DNA of 64,000 bases from Galbula dea (GCA_013399015.1 VWZX01004886.1:1-64000); one strand, 5' to 3'; positions 48,301-61,059 are shown, counted from the first letter of the stretch. A program made the numbers and translations. The notes: generated by a model not told the origin, from the letters alone.

Positions 48301-49939
48301 CTGGGGCACTGCAACCAATGCCAAAACTACTGTGAACCAATCAGAGCAAGCTGTGGAGCTGGGATGGAGCCAGTCCCAGTCACGGGAGCTGTCTGATTCC
48401 AAGTTAATTCCTTTTAAATGTGGGATGTGGTGGAAAGTGCCTTGCTACTGAGGGCTACCTGGGCCATGACTGGTTAGGTGGACACTGCCCTCCTCGTGGG
48501 TGACTGGTCCAGGGACATCAGTACTGTACAGCAAGGAGGCAGTGGCCAGGAATTTGGTGGCTAGTTGAGAGCCAGAAGGCATGGAGTGTCCAGAACAATC
48601 ATAATTTGCTCCCCCTAGACAAGAGATCCATAGAAAGGGGAAATTTGTCATGCAGGGAATTTGCAGAACAGTCAAGGGTCTGGTTCTGGCTCCAGAAAAG
48701 CCCAATAAGGCAACTTTGCTGCTGACTTCAACAGGAACATGATTAGACTCCTGGGAACCTGTGTGAGCATGTAAGAGGGCATGGGAGAAGCCATGAAGCC
48801 TGGTGTGTGTGAAATCGAATTGATAAGGAAAGGGGCAGGGATGCAGCTCAGGGTGGGAGTAGAGAAGATAAGAGCAAAGGTGTAGGCAGAGATGCCTACA
48901 CCTGAGAGCTCTGGAAGTTGGGCAAGTGAAATTGAGAGAGGTGCAGGGAGCAGTGCTGCAACTCATGAGAAGGTTGGGGCAGAAGGGCAGGACCTTTGGG
49001 CAGAGGATGGCTAGGGAGGAAGGGACAGGGAGAGTCCTGGAACGGACACAGGAGAGAAATGACAGCCTTAATGGTGGTGAAGTTATTTTCCATGCTGCCT
49101 TTGGAGGTTCTCACCATTCTGGACAAGAAAATGGCACCTTCCCCTCCCCTTTTTTTAAATGCTTCCAATTTGGCATGTCCACAGGCTTTGGCAGGGAAGG
49201 CACCATGTGTCTGAGTACCAATAGTAAGAGCAAAGATGCTGTGATTGGTTTTCAGTGTCTTTTTGCCAGTTCTGTGCTCCCTGAAGCCAGATCTCCTTCT
49301 GAAAGCACTAGCTATCTTCTGTGCTCCTGAGGCTCTTGCAGAGCCTGAAGCCTCTAATGTGGAAAGCAGCCCTCTGTCAGGATGCACCTACCTGAGCAGG
49401 CACTGATAGAGTGTAGCTGTTCAGGGCAGGTGCTCTTCCCACCTCTGGTTTTGGTTCTCCACTCCCTTGCCCAGCATCTCTTTTTGAAGCCTGCTGTGCT
49501 ACAGGTGATCATTTTGAGGTTTCTGATCCAGCACACAGGGGAGAGGTGACTTCTTTCTTTTTCCTGTTCTTTGTTCAAAAGCAAAAACACCAGGGAAATG
49601 CTATATCAGAAAACCCACGAATGCAAAGCTGAGTGTGGTTCTGTTTGTTTTCCTTTACCTCTTGTTACTCTTTACGTTTTGACTTCCCACCCTTACTGTT
49701 ACTAGGGCTAAGGCACAACAATTAACATCCTGAGCTGCAGCTCAGAGGATGAAGCATATCAGATCAGACCTCAATTAATAAACTCAAAGGCCTCCTAGAG
49801 CTGTGATGCAGGTGTGTTGAGGTTAGGGATTACCTTTTAATTTCTCAGTTTGCTGTCATTGCTGAGTCTTAAGATCTAGGCATTCAGCCTGGGATTAACT
49901 CCCCTTTTGTCATGCTGACAGCTTCTGAATCAATGTGGC

Positions 49940-49995
49940 AGGGTGAGTATCAAATGTTACAGGGTGAATATCAAATGTTACAGGGTGAATATCAT
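49940..49995. repeat. 21-bp tandem repeat, about 2.7 units
   Basis: Units AGGGTGAGTATCAAATGTTAC (49940-49960, 49961-49981, partial 49982-49995) differ by one base. A period divisible by three keeps a short repeated peptide open on the minus strand, but no gene is implied. Confidence 0.9.
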
Positions 49996-52247
49996 TGCAT
50001 TGACATAAGGACTGTCTGTTTTCTTCCTGGGTGTCTTGCCATCCTTGCAGGATAGTACATGTGGAAATAGTAATTGCAAGCCCATTATTATTATTATTGC
50101 TATAATTTTTATTAGTGTGTTTTTTATTTGATGGTACCCACGTGTGCAGGTAATCCACAGCGAAGCACGCTTATGCCACTGGAAGGTGGGAAGGCCTTAG
50201 TGAACTGCAGTAGCCTTGGATCCAGCTTTGATACCTGTTTCTGTCATAAAACTTCCTCCCTTGACTCCAGGCAAGCCACTCTGGGGCAGCTCCAGGCTGT
50301 CCTGTTGTACTCTGAATCGTTCTCAGCCCCAGAAGGACCCTGCTGTTTGTCTGCAGCAAAGGGTAACTGGTTCAGACCCTCCTAAGTCTGTGTGCACCTG
50401 ACCGCCTTCTACCCAGGGAAGGGCAGGAGGGAGGGCTGTGTAAGTCCAACTCCTCAACAGTTGTGAGTTGCTGACTGTGAGATAAGGCAGATACGAAGGC
50501 AGATAAATATCTGTTTCAAAGAGGTTACTGTCTAAATAGAAACTACACAACAAAGAGGATTGTCTTCTATCTTACACCAGCGACCGCAGCTCCTGCCTAA
50601 TAGCTGGTGCTGGAGAAGGCTGGCAGGGCTGTAACGGCCTCACTCTGGCAGAGTACAGAGATCTCTTATCTCTTTTTGGGGAAAGCATCTGAGGCTCTGG
50701 GTGCTGAATCAGTCAGTGGGTTCCACCGTTGTGGAGAGGATGATGGAGAGGTGCTTACATTACATCAGAAGTGCTCATCCAAAGGAGGTGGCTTGGGGCT
50801 GCATTCAGGCTGCCTGCTTTGGTGCCTACTAGGTGAGGGAGACCAGTTCAGATTACCAGTGAGCAGTGACCCTAAACTGGGCTTATCTGAGGAGGGCTAC
50901 AGCCAGAGCCCTGCCCAACCAATGGGATCTGACTGTCAGCCCACTGACTCAAACATGGGTCTGTCTGTCTGTCAGGGGGGTATGGCCTCTTCCATGCAGC
51001 GAAATCAGAGCTGCTCAGGTGAAGCTTTCCAACTTCCTCATCTAAGGTTTGCAGTATGTCTGCAGGATGTTTGGATGAGCCAAATGTTTGCCAGAAGTTC
51101 ACAGATCAGTTACAAAACAGATGTGCTGGGTTTGGGGGTTTTTTTTGGTTTTTGGGTGTATTTTTTTTCTCTCCCCTTCTTCCTACTGGTAAGGAAGAGT
51201 TTGTGCAGTAATTGCAGGCAGGTTGGGAGATGTTTTCTTCATAATTCTCCTTCTTATGAAATGTTTATGAAACACCTTCCACAAATCGGTTACGCAAGCT
51301 AGCTGAAGAGCTTTGATCATTTTCCATCGCCCTCAATATGTTTCTTAGTTTGTTTTGCCTTTTGTTTTTGTTTTTGAGGCCAGAGATAGGTAAGAAACAA
51401 TCTCTCCTTGGGCCAGGCCCAGCAGATGTGCTCGCCAGCTAAGGAGAAGGCTCTCTTCCCATCCAGTCCCCCTTCCTGTGTTTTTCACTCCCCATTGCTT
51501 GGGGGCAGGCTGACCCTATTTTAAGGCTGTGAAAACATCCACTTGAGATTGGCAAGTGTGATTCCTTCCCTATCCTGGAGAAGCCCCAGGTGGCTTCATG
51601 ACCTGGTGCCGCCATCTGCCGTTGCCTCCTCTGGAGGAGCTCAAAGCTGCACCTAGCCCTGCCTGCAGACTCCCCTCCAGCCCAAGGGGAAGAAGGTGAC
51701 AGTGAGCAGGATGTGTTTGCAGTGCAGCACTTGGTCCTGCTGCTTCAGCAGTTGGTTCTTCCTTAGAGAGAGTTATTTCCCCAAATCAGATTCAAGAGGA
51801 AGAGACTTAGATTTGTTCTCAATAACTTCTTGTTCCTCATTCCCCATCTGGCCTGGTCATCATGTAAAACCAAGATCCTGAGGAACCACTGTCTCCTGGG
51901 TTTAATTCCATCAGTGGTGCAGTGTTCTAGCAGAGCTCTCATCAAATGCCTACACGAGGCGATTCTGGGATAATTTCAACCTTTTTTAGGTTCCTTAAAG
52001 AAAACTTTTCTTGCATCTGTAGAAAATGCTTGCAAATCTGAGTCAGCTGCACTGGGAAAGGAGAAGGTAACTCCTCCCCTTCTTTTAGTAATTAAACATT
52101 TAGATGATTTTGAGGGAGTCTCATGATATTGAGTGGCCTCGCCCACAATGTGTGTGGTTTTTTGGGGTTTTTGGTTTGGGTTTTTTGATGCACACTTGGT
52201 AACACTGCCGGTTTAGCCAGGGAGAGACAAAAAACTGAAGGTGCAGG

Positions 52248-52255
52248 ATTTGCAT
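52248..52255 (-). promoter_or_regulatory. POU2F3: Octamer site in POU2F3 intron 3
   Basis: A perfect ATTTGCAT, about 2.6 kb before exon 4. Only the motif supports it. Confidence 0.35.
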
Positions 52256-54850
52256 AAACCATCCCCAAAGTTTTGGCTATATCCCCAACTCTTGCTAATG
52301 AACAATTAGCCAGCTGCAGGCCTGTTGGGGAGAGGAAGAGGAGGGAGAGGTAAATTTGAGCCTAAACCCAATGGAAAGAGGTGCAAGGGAGAAGGATTTG
52401 TCAAGAGCACCCAGGTTCCCGCCCACTGCGCAGGAGGGAGCCAGAGAATTCCAGGGCTGGGGGAAGGAGCAGTGGGGAGATGTTGTTGTTTTTAAATCGG
52501 GAACCGGTCCTTTGCCAAACCCACCTCCCGTTCTCATCTTCTGCCTTGCCGGGATGCAGCTTACACACCCCTTTCACCCTGGAACCTTTCCAAATCATTC
52601 CACTTGGCAGCTGTAAAAATTGATTTCACTTTGGAAATGGCTTGTGCTTCTCCAACACTCCACTTCTATTGGGATCAAGTGCCTTGTTCTCTAAGACACG
52701 GATGACTTCTCTTTTTTTTGGGGGACTGTTCAGCCTTGGATGACTGCCTTGCACGAGGCAGACACACATGAATGGCAAGCAGGGGTTCTTTCTTTCTTGG
52801 TGTTTTTGGCTTTTTTTGGCTCGGGTGACTTCTTTTTTAATGCACTCTCAGAAAGAAAAACCTGCATAAAAGCACTTGCCTGCAATGCCTGGATGGCTCA
52901 GGGGTAACGGTGTATTCTCCTGAGCCTTTCATCTACCCTGTAGTCATTTATTTAGACACTATCCGTATTGATAGTGATCAAGAAGATCTTTCCATCTGAT
53001 TTTGGGTGGTTTTTTTTCACCAGACTAAAGAGGGATGATCATGCCAACCTGAAAGGTAGGAATGAACTGGAATCCCCTAGCATGGAAAAGTCTTGTTGCA
53101 AGGAGCTGGTAGCATTGCAAAACTAGTTTCGGCAGTGTCCAGAGCTGTAGTTGTAATGAAAGGAGATGTTGTAATTCCCTTCCTTCTGTATAGTAACCTT
53201 CCCAAATGCAGAGGTTAATGTCACAGGGCCAGCTCCCTGCTCTGCAGCTGCCAGCCTCTTGGGACCACGTTTTCTCCTTTGCTTCAGCTCTGGTGGAGAT
53301 TTGTGCATTGGTTTGCTTTAGTCAAATTGAAACAAAACCTCCCTCTTTTGGAACCCAAAACTCTTTGCTTGGGTCGTTGCTTTGAAAAGCTGAATTTCTT
53401 GTCCCCCTCTGCTGGTAGGAGGTTGCATGACCTGAAGTCCCACCAGCACTGTAAAGCCCCTGCAAACAAGCCCCTGCTTTGTCTTCTGGGGATGTAGGAC
53501 TCCGGAGTCATTTGATGGGAGGTGGTGAGGTTCAGCCTTAGTAGTAAGAGTGGATCTGTAACGCTGAGCCTGTGGACAGGGTTTTCAAGACCTGTCCTTT
53601 CTGGTGTCCTCCTGGTTTTTCCAGTTTGTGGAAACTGAAGCCCTTTTCTTGCTCTGGAAAGGCTTAGATGAGGAATAGGACTCACGATGTGAGGCTTGTT
53701 CCAGGTGTTCTCATGCTTACAAAGAACTTGAGCCTAAGTTTGGAAAGTGTTTGCTTGGACCTTTCGGTAGAGAAAACGTGCTGTAAGAGCTCTGCAGGAC
53801 TCTTCTGTCTCCTGTGTGTGGCTTCTGGACATAAAGACTCCTCAGACAGCTTTCAGGAATTAACCTAAACACTGCTAAAATCTCCTCCAGCAGGTTCCCC
53901 TCTCTCCTGTCCCAGTCAGTTTACCAAAGGACTTCAGCTAGTGTGAACTGATGTAACAGAGTGGGGAGGTTGGTTGGTTCCTTGTTGGGTTTTTGTTTGC
54001 TTGTTTTTAAGGTAGTAGCAATGTTAGAAATTAACATGGAGACTATGGAATAAACCAGAAACAAGGATTCTGGAAGAAGTTCTGGTCCCTGGGTAAATTC
54101 TTCTCTTAAGAATGTGGTCTCAGAAATGATGATGTTTGTGTAGACAGGAATCTTTCTTGAATGTTAAAGTAGGGTGAAACGAGCACTGGACAAAGGGCTG
54201 ACTCCTCTGAAGCTTTCCATTTTGTTTTCCACAGATTGTTCTGGCTATGGAAGCAGACTTTTCCTTGCCAGACCAGTACAATTTCTTGTTGCTTTCTGAT
54301 AAAAGTTGGGCAAATACCTCTGGTGCTTGGGGTGCTGCATTTTCAAGTCTGGAAGTTTTCACTGCTTTTTGAGGTCCTTTACTTCATGATCTTTCCTTTC
54401 CCATCCACTTGTACTGCTCTCTGCTACCTGCAGAACAAAATGAGAAGCTGTCTGTAGCCAGCCCCACACACAGTCATGATCTATAAAGGAGAATTGATTC
54501 ATGCCTTCCCTGTAACTCCACAGAATGTCCCCACAAAGTTCCTCAGGTTCCTCTGAGGAAAGCACTTGCATGCTTCCAGCCTTGCTAAGTGGCTGGAATT
54601 TGGTTACTTCCTAAAGTGTTTTAATTGAGCAAACTGCAAGGCTCCCCTTGGCTTGGCAGAGCAGGAAGACTATGTCCATGTTATAAGCTGGAGAGCAGAA
54701 GCAGGGAAGGACCAAAAGCAAAGCCAGGGATGGGAGCAGTGAGTCCTGACCTCTAACTCTTCTCTCAAAGGAGCCCATTCCCCACCCCTTCCAGCCTCAC
54801 ACCTCCTTGTCTCTGCTCCCTCATGCTACAACTACTCTGCTCTTTTCCAG

Positions 54851-54955
54851 ATTAAAACTGAAGACCTCAGTGACTCCTTGCAATCTACAATCCCCCCTAG
54901 GTCAGGTCACCTTGTACAGGGATCATCAATGATGCCTGGAGGCCAAATCGCAGGG
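54851..54955 (+). CDS. POU2F3: POU2F3 coding exon 4 (residues 46-80)
   Basis: Phase 0 to phase 0, 35 codons. The acceptor TTTTCCAG ends at 54850 and the donor is GTAAGT. IKTEDLSDSLQST is identical to human up to DSLQ as recalled. The remainder (SGHLVQGSSMMPGGQIAG) is a diverged match to human CHLSQGPAMMSGNQMSG. Confidence 0.94.
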
Positions 54956-56036
54956 GTAAGTGACTTCACTGCTTCAGGGACCCAAAAGCCTGCAATGGCA
55001 CTGGTTAGTGAACCTCTGGAGGAAAGGGTGGCTTTCAGACACTTGCCAAATGACATGCACCTTGTGGCAAAGAAGACTTCAGGGCATGATGGACACTGAG
55101 GTAGAGAAACAAATCTGTGTTGGGAGAAGTCATCTTCCTGCTCAGCTTCTGCAGAAAGGGTTACAGGGGTTCAGAGAGAGACAGGATATGTAGTTGGAAG
55201 AGATTTCTTTTGAGGGGTTACAAAGTAGGCAAACCACCCCATGCTCAGGGAATCCTTTGGATTGAAAATAATGGGAGGCTGAGACAACACCAAGTGCTGG
55301 CTATATCTGTGTTGTTAGATATGCTTGCCCCAGCCTTCCCCTTTCATAAACATCTGATTAATGCCATTGTTGGAGGTAGGATTCAAGGCTAGACTAACCC
55401 TCCATCTGAAGCAGTGGAGTTATCCTGGAATATGTTGCTTCCAATTGATTTAGACCAGAGATGAAATTAATTCCTTGAAGGATTTTTTTTTCCCTAAGAT
55501 AAAAAACTGGAGATTAGAACTTCACTTTTGTCAAATTGTAGTGGGAGGTAGATGCCAGAAGGCCAGAGAGCTGCTCAGGAATCTCTTCCCTTATTCTTTC
55601 CTGGGGTATTCAGTTCCCTTACATGATTCAGGACTGTTCTATGTCCCCAAAGCTTCAAAACAGTTCTTGAGAAGCTCAAATTGTTTATCTTACTGAGTAC
55701 TGGGTTCCTTTAAAACTGCAGCTCTAAAGAGAGTTGGTCTTACTGGGGCATTTATTTTTCTGTGTGTCTATCCCAAGTGAATGCAAACTCTTATCCCCTC
55801 ATCCCAACAAATGACCTTGGGCTGAGACCCCAGAAAGAGCTCTAGGATGTAATCTTCATCTCTCTGCACTTGTTGCCTGCTCTGCTCAATGCAGGGTGGA
55901 GAATTCCCAGCAGCTACACGGGGAAGAACAGGAAGCATTTTGGATCTAAGTAGAAGGAAAGCTTTATAGGAGAGGTGATGCTGTATAAAGAGCAGACAGC
56001 TCTGAGTTTTGTTGTTCCCTTTGCTTTTTCCTGTAG
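54956..56036 (+). other. POU2F3: POU2F3 intron 4 (1.1 kb)
   Basis: Donor GTAAGT, acceptor CCTGTAG. The exon 4 frame remains open for about 48 codons past the donor without homology. Nothing else was recognised. Confidence 0.85.
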
Positions 56037-56139
56037 GATATGAGCTCTCTTCACACCCTGCAGCAGCTTGTGTTGCTTCCTGGTCACATGCAGTCAGTTC
56101 CTCAGTTTCTTCTGTCTCAGTCTCAGGCTGGGCAACAAG
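56037..56139 (+). CDS. POU2F3: POU2F3 coding exon 5 (residues 81-115)
   Basis: Phase 0 entry and phase 1 exit before GTAAGA. It reads DMSSLHTLQQLVLLPGHMQ then SVPQFLLSQSQAGQQ, a glutamine-rich segment typical of OCT-factor activation regions. Human has about seven residues (LNASPCQ, as I recall) between the exon 4 and exon 5 sequences; these are absent from this model. Confidence 0.94.
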
Positions 56140-59100
56140 GTAAGAGCAAGAAAAGCTGAAAGGAGCATTGTTATATATATAAACAGATACCTATCTTGGA
56201 AAAACCTCCCTTCTCAGAAGTTGGTTTTAATCTGGTCTGTTCCACTGCAGTGTTACCTGATGGTTTTTCCCACCTCTTTTCCCAGTGGGCTTGTTCCCAC
56301 CCCTGGGATGATCCCCTAGGCATGTAGCTGCTCCAGGAAGGGTCCAGCTCCAGAGATGCTCCCGGTACCCGCGGCTTGTGTGCTCCAAGAGTGCCACCTT
56401 GGGGCCAGGCTTCGCAGCCTCGGTAGGGATCCCACCTCTGAAATGCAGGAGAGCAGCTGGCAGGCTTTCAGCAAACCAGCAAGGAGCCTGCTCCCTGGGG
56501 AGAAGCTGCAGCCTGCCTGGGCTCCCAGAAGCCTGAGGAGAGGTGGAGCTGATCTCTCAAAGTACCTCTGAGGGAGAGTAAATCCAGGGAAGGAGCTGAG
56601 CTGCTCTGGTGGAAGAATGATGCTGGCACTAGAACAAACAGGTCTAACCTAGCCAGGAGCAATCCAGGGATGAGAGCTGAGAGGTTTGGAGTTGCCAGTG
56701 GTTGTTCCCAAATCTTGCTCCAAGCCACGGGGCAGGAGAGGACAAGAGGTCTAACTACTTCTGAAACAGTGTAATCAGCTCCATGAAAGGGGATGAAAGG
56801 ACTGAGGACTGAACTCAGGGCTTGAGAACCTTCCTGTGCTTCTGTTTTTACCACCACTGTTTTCTGCTGACGTTTCCCCAATCATGAGGACATAGATTTG
56901 CCATCGATGAAGTTGTGTGTTGCTTGTGGACAAACACAGGCTTTGATCCATAACCTCAGGTCCTTTGCTTGATTTATTCCTCTGCATGAACCCAAATTCA
57001 GAATGAAGACCTTAAAATCCCTGCAGCTTGAATCCACTGGTACACATGCCCCAAAAGAAAACCTGTACTGTAGGCAAGTGGGAAACCTATTTCTCATTGC
57101 CACTACATAAACTCTGCCCTCTGCCAACTGCTCTGCTCCTGAGGGATGTGTAAAGAAACTGCTTGATGTGTATTTACCAATAAACTAGGATTGAAGCTGT
57201 GTGAAATGGCAGAGCCAGGCTGATCTCTTGCTTTTCCTGCCTGCTTGTATTAATGCCTGAAAGGAAACACATTATCCTGCATAACAGAACTTGCTGCCTT
57301 TCATAGAGCTGGGATTTCTTCTGGTAATTGACTCCCTTTGGCAGCTAGAATCCTTCCAACAGATGGCCACATGTTTGACCATGACCACTTTTGGTTCCAG
57401 AGCTGATAAAGATGGGATGTTCTGGGCAAGAGCACTTCCATGGGAACAGATGAGTGCCAAGTCCTACTGATTCTCTTTGCCTTGTCCACCCACAGCCACT
57501 GGGGAGTGACAGTGAAGGCACAGCCTGGTTTTGTGGAGTTAGTTGTTTGGTACAGATGCTGGTGGAGCCTTCTTCAGACCAAAGAAAGACACAAACCATT
57601 CCTGCAGCTGTCCCTTGGGAACACACCCTCAGTATTTCCTGAGTTCTGACTGAGGGGTAAATCAGGCAATGGATTGTGTGGCCAAAGGGACTTGGCTTTG
57701 AGCTTAACCTTTCCAAGAGGACATGTGTTTGTTTGGGTGGGTTTTTTTGGTGTTTTAAAGCTGATTTTAAGCCAGGTATGTTCCCAGGTCTGATTCATTA
57801 TGCCCTGATGTGACTCATTGTGCAGCCTTTCCAACAGCTCGTGCTGGCACACTCGAATCAGGGAGGGAGAGCTCTGTGCTGGAGAAGTGGCAACAAGCAG
57901 CTAGGTAGATGCTGGGAACAGTGGCAGCCAAACTATTGCTGCTGAGGTCTTTATCTTATGGGAGCACAGCTCTGGCCTCATCAGCTGTCAAACTGGTGGT
58001 TCCTGAACCCAGTCCATCACTTTCATTTCAGCTAGAGCTTAGCTTTCTTTGCAAAGGTGTTCCATCATGATTTTAAAGACTCCAAATGACAGAGCATCCA
58101 CCATGTCCTCAGGCAAGCCATTCAGGTGATGAATTACCTTCACAGTTAAAAATGTGCACCTCATTACCAGCCTGCATTTGAAATTCAAAGTTGTTCCAGC
58201 ATTAAAGAAGGCTTATTGAAACATCCATCTAAATAAATAAATGGGATCCTGCACATTCAGATCTCAATTAAAAAGAAAAGGAAAAGGAAAGAGAGCAAGA
58301 GAGTGAGGGGAAGTGATTGATTCTGGAGATGATCTTTTTCCCCCTTTTTTTGGGTCCTTTTTAAAGTAGAAGTCTATAAATTTCTCTAGTTTCCCCCATA
58401 ATTGTCAGTTACAATCAATAGAATATATTGACTGCTTCCAGAAAGGTCATAAATCCTCACTAAATTCTATAGGCTTCACCCACAACAGACTTGAAGAACC
58501 TGACTAAACTTCTAGGGAATTACATTGCTTCAGTTGCTACTTAATCCTCTAGGACATTCCCTGTAAGAGATATAGGCTTGCACTTGGCAGTTTGTCAACT
58601 AAACAATTACAGAGTCTCCATAAATACTAGGTTTTTGTTAGCTTTATAGATTTCCCTTCTTTGTTTCCTTTCATCATTTTGTGTCAGTTTCTATATTCTA
58701 AAGGAAATTCAATTTGTTTGAAATACAGGAGGGGAGACAAGAAAGGGTCAGATGGCTTCCCCATGACACTTCCAAGTGAAATGTAGAAAGCAGAGTGTGG
58801 AGGCTCAGGAGATGGACTGGAGGATCAGGGTCTTTTTTTCACAAGACCAAGTGGCTGAAAGCTGAAGTCAGAAAAGCTTCTGTTGGAAATAAGATGCACA
58901 TTTGGTTTTTAACAGCTACAGTGATTAAGCACAGGAAAAGATCCCCACAAAGGACAGAGTAAATTCCCTGCTGCTTGGCATCTACAAAGTTTGATGTCTA
59001 TGTAAAATGCCTGTGCTCTAGCTCAGCTCTAGGACAATGAGCTGCACACAGGGATCACTGAATGAGACATTTTAACCTATATCATGATTTTAATAACCTT

Positions 59101-59313
59101 TCAGGCTAAAAAGCCATAAAAAGAACCTGTGGTTTTTTTTTCTCATAATCCAACTCAGAGCCATCCACATTTCATTCAATGGCTGAAACTCTCCCCTTTG
59201 GAACAAGAGAGAGCTAATATTTTCCAGTCAGAGCTTCATGAGCCTTTCCTGTGCAGAGTGATGCTCAGCTGCCCAGCTGCTCTGATCAGCTGTGTCTCTT
59301 CTTCTCTCCTCAG
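56140..59313 (+). other. POU2F3: POU2F3 intron 5 (3.2 kb)
   Basis: Contains an old CR1-like fragment (about 58,040-58,200). The rest is unique AT-rich DNA with no further feature recognised. An AATAAA at about 57,179 is isolated and not treated as a gene end. Confidence 0.82.
58040..58200 (-). mobile_element. Ancient CR1/L3-like LINE fragment, antisense
   Basis: ATGATTTTAAAGACTCCAAA, CACCATGTCCTCAGGCAAGC, CATTCAGGTGATGAATTACC and CACAGTTAAAAATGTGCACC match, in reverse, the diverged 3' part of old CR1-type elements shared across birds and reptiles. It lacks the fresh 3' tail seen in the younger CR1 copies here, and is much older. Confidence 0.6.
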
Positions 59314-59396
59314 CTTTGCAGCCAAACATCCTCTCCTTCCCTCAGCAACAAGGCAGCCTTCTCCTCTCCCAGCCAGGACCCAGCCTGGCATCACAG
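59314..59396 (+). CDS. POU2F3: POU2F3 coding exon 6 (residues 115-142)
   Basis: Two bases complete residue 115 (Ala), then LQPNILSFPQQQGSLLLSQ and PGPSLASQ. Close to human LQPNLLPFPQQQSGLLLPQ as recalled. The acceptor CTCCTCAG ends at 59313; the donor GTAACT is somewhat weak. Exit is phase 0. Glutamine/leucine-rich activation segment. Confidence 0.94.
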
Positions 59397-59545
59397 GTAA
59401 CTTGCCTCAATGTATAACCCAACATAGATTCCCACCCTGAGTTGCACCCAGCTACAAAAAGTGCCATTTCTGAAGACAAGAGGCAGAGGAAAGGGTGCAT
59501 TTCCTATCCTTGTGTCTCCATGCACCTTCTGTTGTTGTTTAACAG
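59397..59545 (+). other. POU2F3: POU2F3 intron 6 (149 bp)
   Basis: A short intron with acceptor TTTAACAG. Nothing inside apart from splice signals. Confidence 0.9.
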
Positions 59546-59728
59546 GCTGTGGGCCGTTCTGGACTCCCTGGCTCATCAGTTGAACCCCACCTGGATGTAC
59601 CCCAACATTTGCAAGTGGCAAAGCACCTAACCCCATCAGGAGCATCTGAGGAACCCAGTGACCTGGAGGAGCTGGAGAAGTTTGCTAAGACTTTCAAACA
59701 AAGGCGAATCAAACTGGGGTTCACACAG
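59546..59728 (+). CDS. POU2F3: POU2F3 coding exon 7 (residues 143-203, start of POU-specific domain)
   Basis: 61 codons in phase 0. GLPGSSVEPHLDVPQHLQVA matches the region before the POU domain of human POU2F3. From residue 177 the POU-specific domain begins: EEPSDLEELEKFAKTFKQRR then IKLGFTQ, which includes helices 1 and 2 and the conserved glutamine before the split to exon 8. Donor GTGAGC. Confidence 0.97.
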
Positions 59729-60064
59729 GTGAGCAGCCTGCTCAGGGGCAACGGTGGTGGCACTTGGGATGTGGAGATGGTGGGCTGAGGGAGTTTGTGG
59801 CAGAGGCATGGGTGAAGGAAGGGCTGGGTTAGATACAGTGTGACTTTCTCTGGAGCATTCCCTCCCAAATGCATGAAGTGATAATCACCTCCTCTAGGAC
59901 ACAAAGGTTGGGGGTGGGGGGGGGCACATTCCCATGGGAAGTCACTTTCTCTGGAAGGCAGGTCATGGAAACAAGGCTGAAGCTATTCTGGAAGGTGTTC
60001 TGACAGCAGGAAGCTGTGAGTGGTTTTTCTGAGCTCATGCTGTGATTTGGATCTTCCCTGGCAG
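59729..60064 (+). other. POU2F3: POU2F3 intron 7 (336 bp)
   Basis: Interrupts the POU-specific domain between GFTQ and GDVG, the conserved position in POU2F genes. It includes a short G-rich run at about 59,909-59,924. Nothing else. Confidence 0.9.
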
Positions 60065-60206
60065 GGTGATGTTGGACTTGCCATGGGGAAGCTTTATGGC
60101 AATGATTTCAGCCAGACAACCATCTCCCGCTTCGAGGCTCTCAACCTGAGCTTTAAGAATATGTGCAAGCTCAAACCCCTGCTGGAGAAGTGGCTGAGTG
60201 ATGCAG
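60065..60206 (+). CDS. POU2F3: POU2F3 coding exon 8 (residues 204-251, POU-specific domain)
   Basis: GDVGLAMGKLYGNDFSQTTI, SRFEALNLSFKNMCKLKPLL and EKWLSDA: the DNA-recognition helix (SQTTISRFE) and the rest of the POU-specific domain are intact and essentially identical to human. The acceptor TGGCAG ends at 60064, the donor is GTAGGT and the exit is phase 1. Confidence 0.97.
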
Positions 60207-61059
60207 GTAGGTGACATCCCATGCAGAAATGCCACCAATATTGGCTAGGATGAAAGGATCCATCCAGGAACCTCCAGGAAAATCAGAGCTGAAGCTAAGA
60301 CCTCTCAGGTCCATGGCTGGGCTGGGAACATGACTTTCTTCTGTGGATCACAAAGCAGGTTGCATAGCAACCTCAATATCAAACCATATCTGTCCTTTCT
60401 CTGTGGCAATATGGGATTCAGGTTCCAGTTTGGTGTCTGGGGCAGTGCCTTCCTGCATTGCCTCTTGCTTTGTTGCATGGCCTGGGGCAAATCTGGGTGA
60501 GTCTGTTCAGTCCCTCCCTGTGTGAACTGGAAAGGATAGGAAGGGACTCCTGAAGTGCACAGAGATCAGCCCAGGAACAATTAGGACAGGAAGATAGCAC
60601 TGCAAGGGGAATCCCTAATAGCAGCAGGATTGGGCTGATGGCCTCTGCTGGCTGCAAACCATTCTAGGGAATGCCATTAGTCTCATGTGCTTCTGTCAGC
60701 CCTTCATCATGCCAGGTGTCTCAACAACATGAGGCCTGATCCCAGGGGTGTAAGTCAACATCTTTAACTGTATGAAATTAAATGATTGGAAAACATGTGG
60801 TCCCCCTCAGAGCTGGCTGGAAATCAAGCTGGGAAAATAGTGTGTTGATTAAACTTGGATCACTTGTATTTCTTTCCTGATTTGAACAAGATCATTGATG
60901 GATTTGGGACTGATGGAGCAATTTCAATCATCATTAGAGGAAGGATCCACAATGGAGGAACATTTTCCTTAATGCAGATGCCTTAGTTTCCAGAAAGGAT
61001 CTAGGAGTGAAAACAATCCATTGTCTTCCTGAATATCTCTTTTCCCCTTCCTTCCCCAG
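60207..61059 (+). other. POU2F3: POU2F3 intron 8 (853 bp)
   Basis: Acceptor CTTCCCCAG after a strong pyrimidine tract. No feature recognised inside. Confidence 0.88.

Larger units (their letters stand above)
41007..54850 (+). other. POU2F3: POU2F3 intron 3 (13.8 kb)
   Basis: The largest intron. It holds a G/T-rich and T-rich tract (43,305-43,385), a CR1 (44117-44383), a (TA)n (45344-45361), a pyrimidine-rich region (about 46,475-46,800), a CCAAT pair (about 48,312-48,342), a 21-bp tandem repeat (49940-49995) and an octamer at 52248-52255. No further exon or gene is supported. Confidence 0.8.

Noticed and set aside
50607..51302. 231-codon open frame in POU2F3 intron 3
   Set aside because: No family resemblance, no flanking splice or promoter signals, and it runs through low-complexity G/T-rich DNA.
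57179..57184. AATAAA in POU2F3 intron 5 as a premature poly(A) site
   Set aside because: An isolated hexamer without a clear downstream GT-rich element; such hexamers are common in AT-rich introns.
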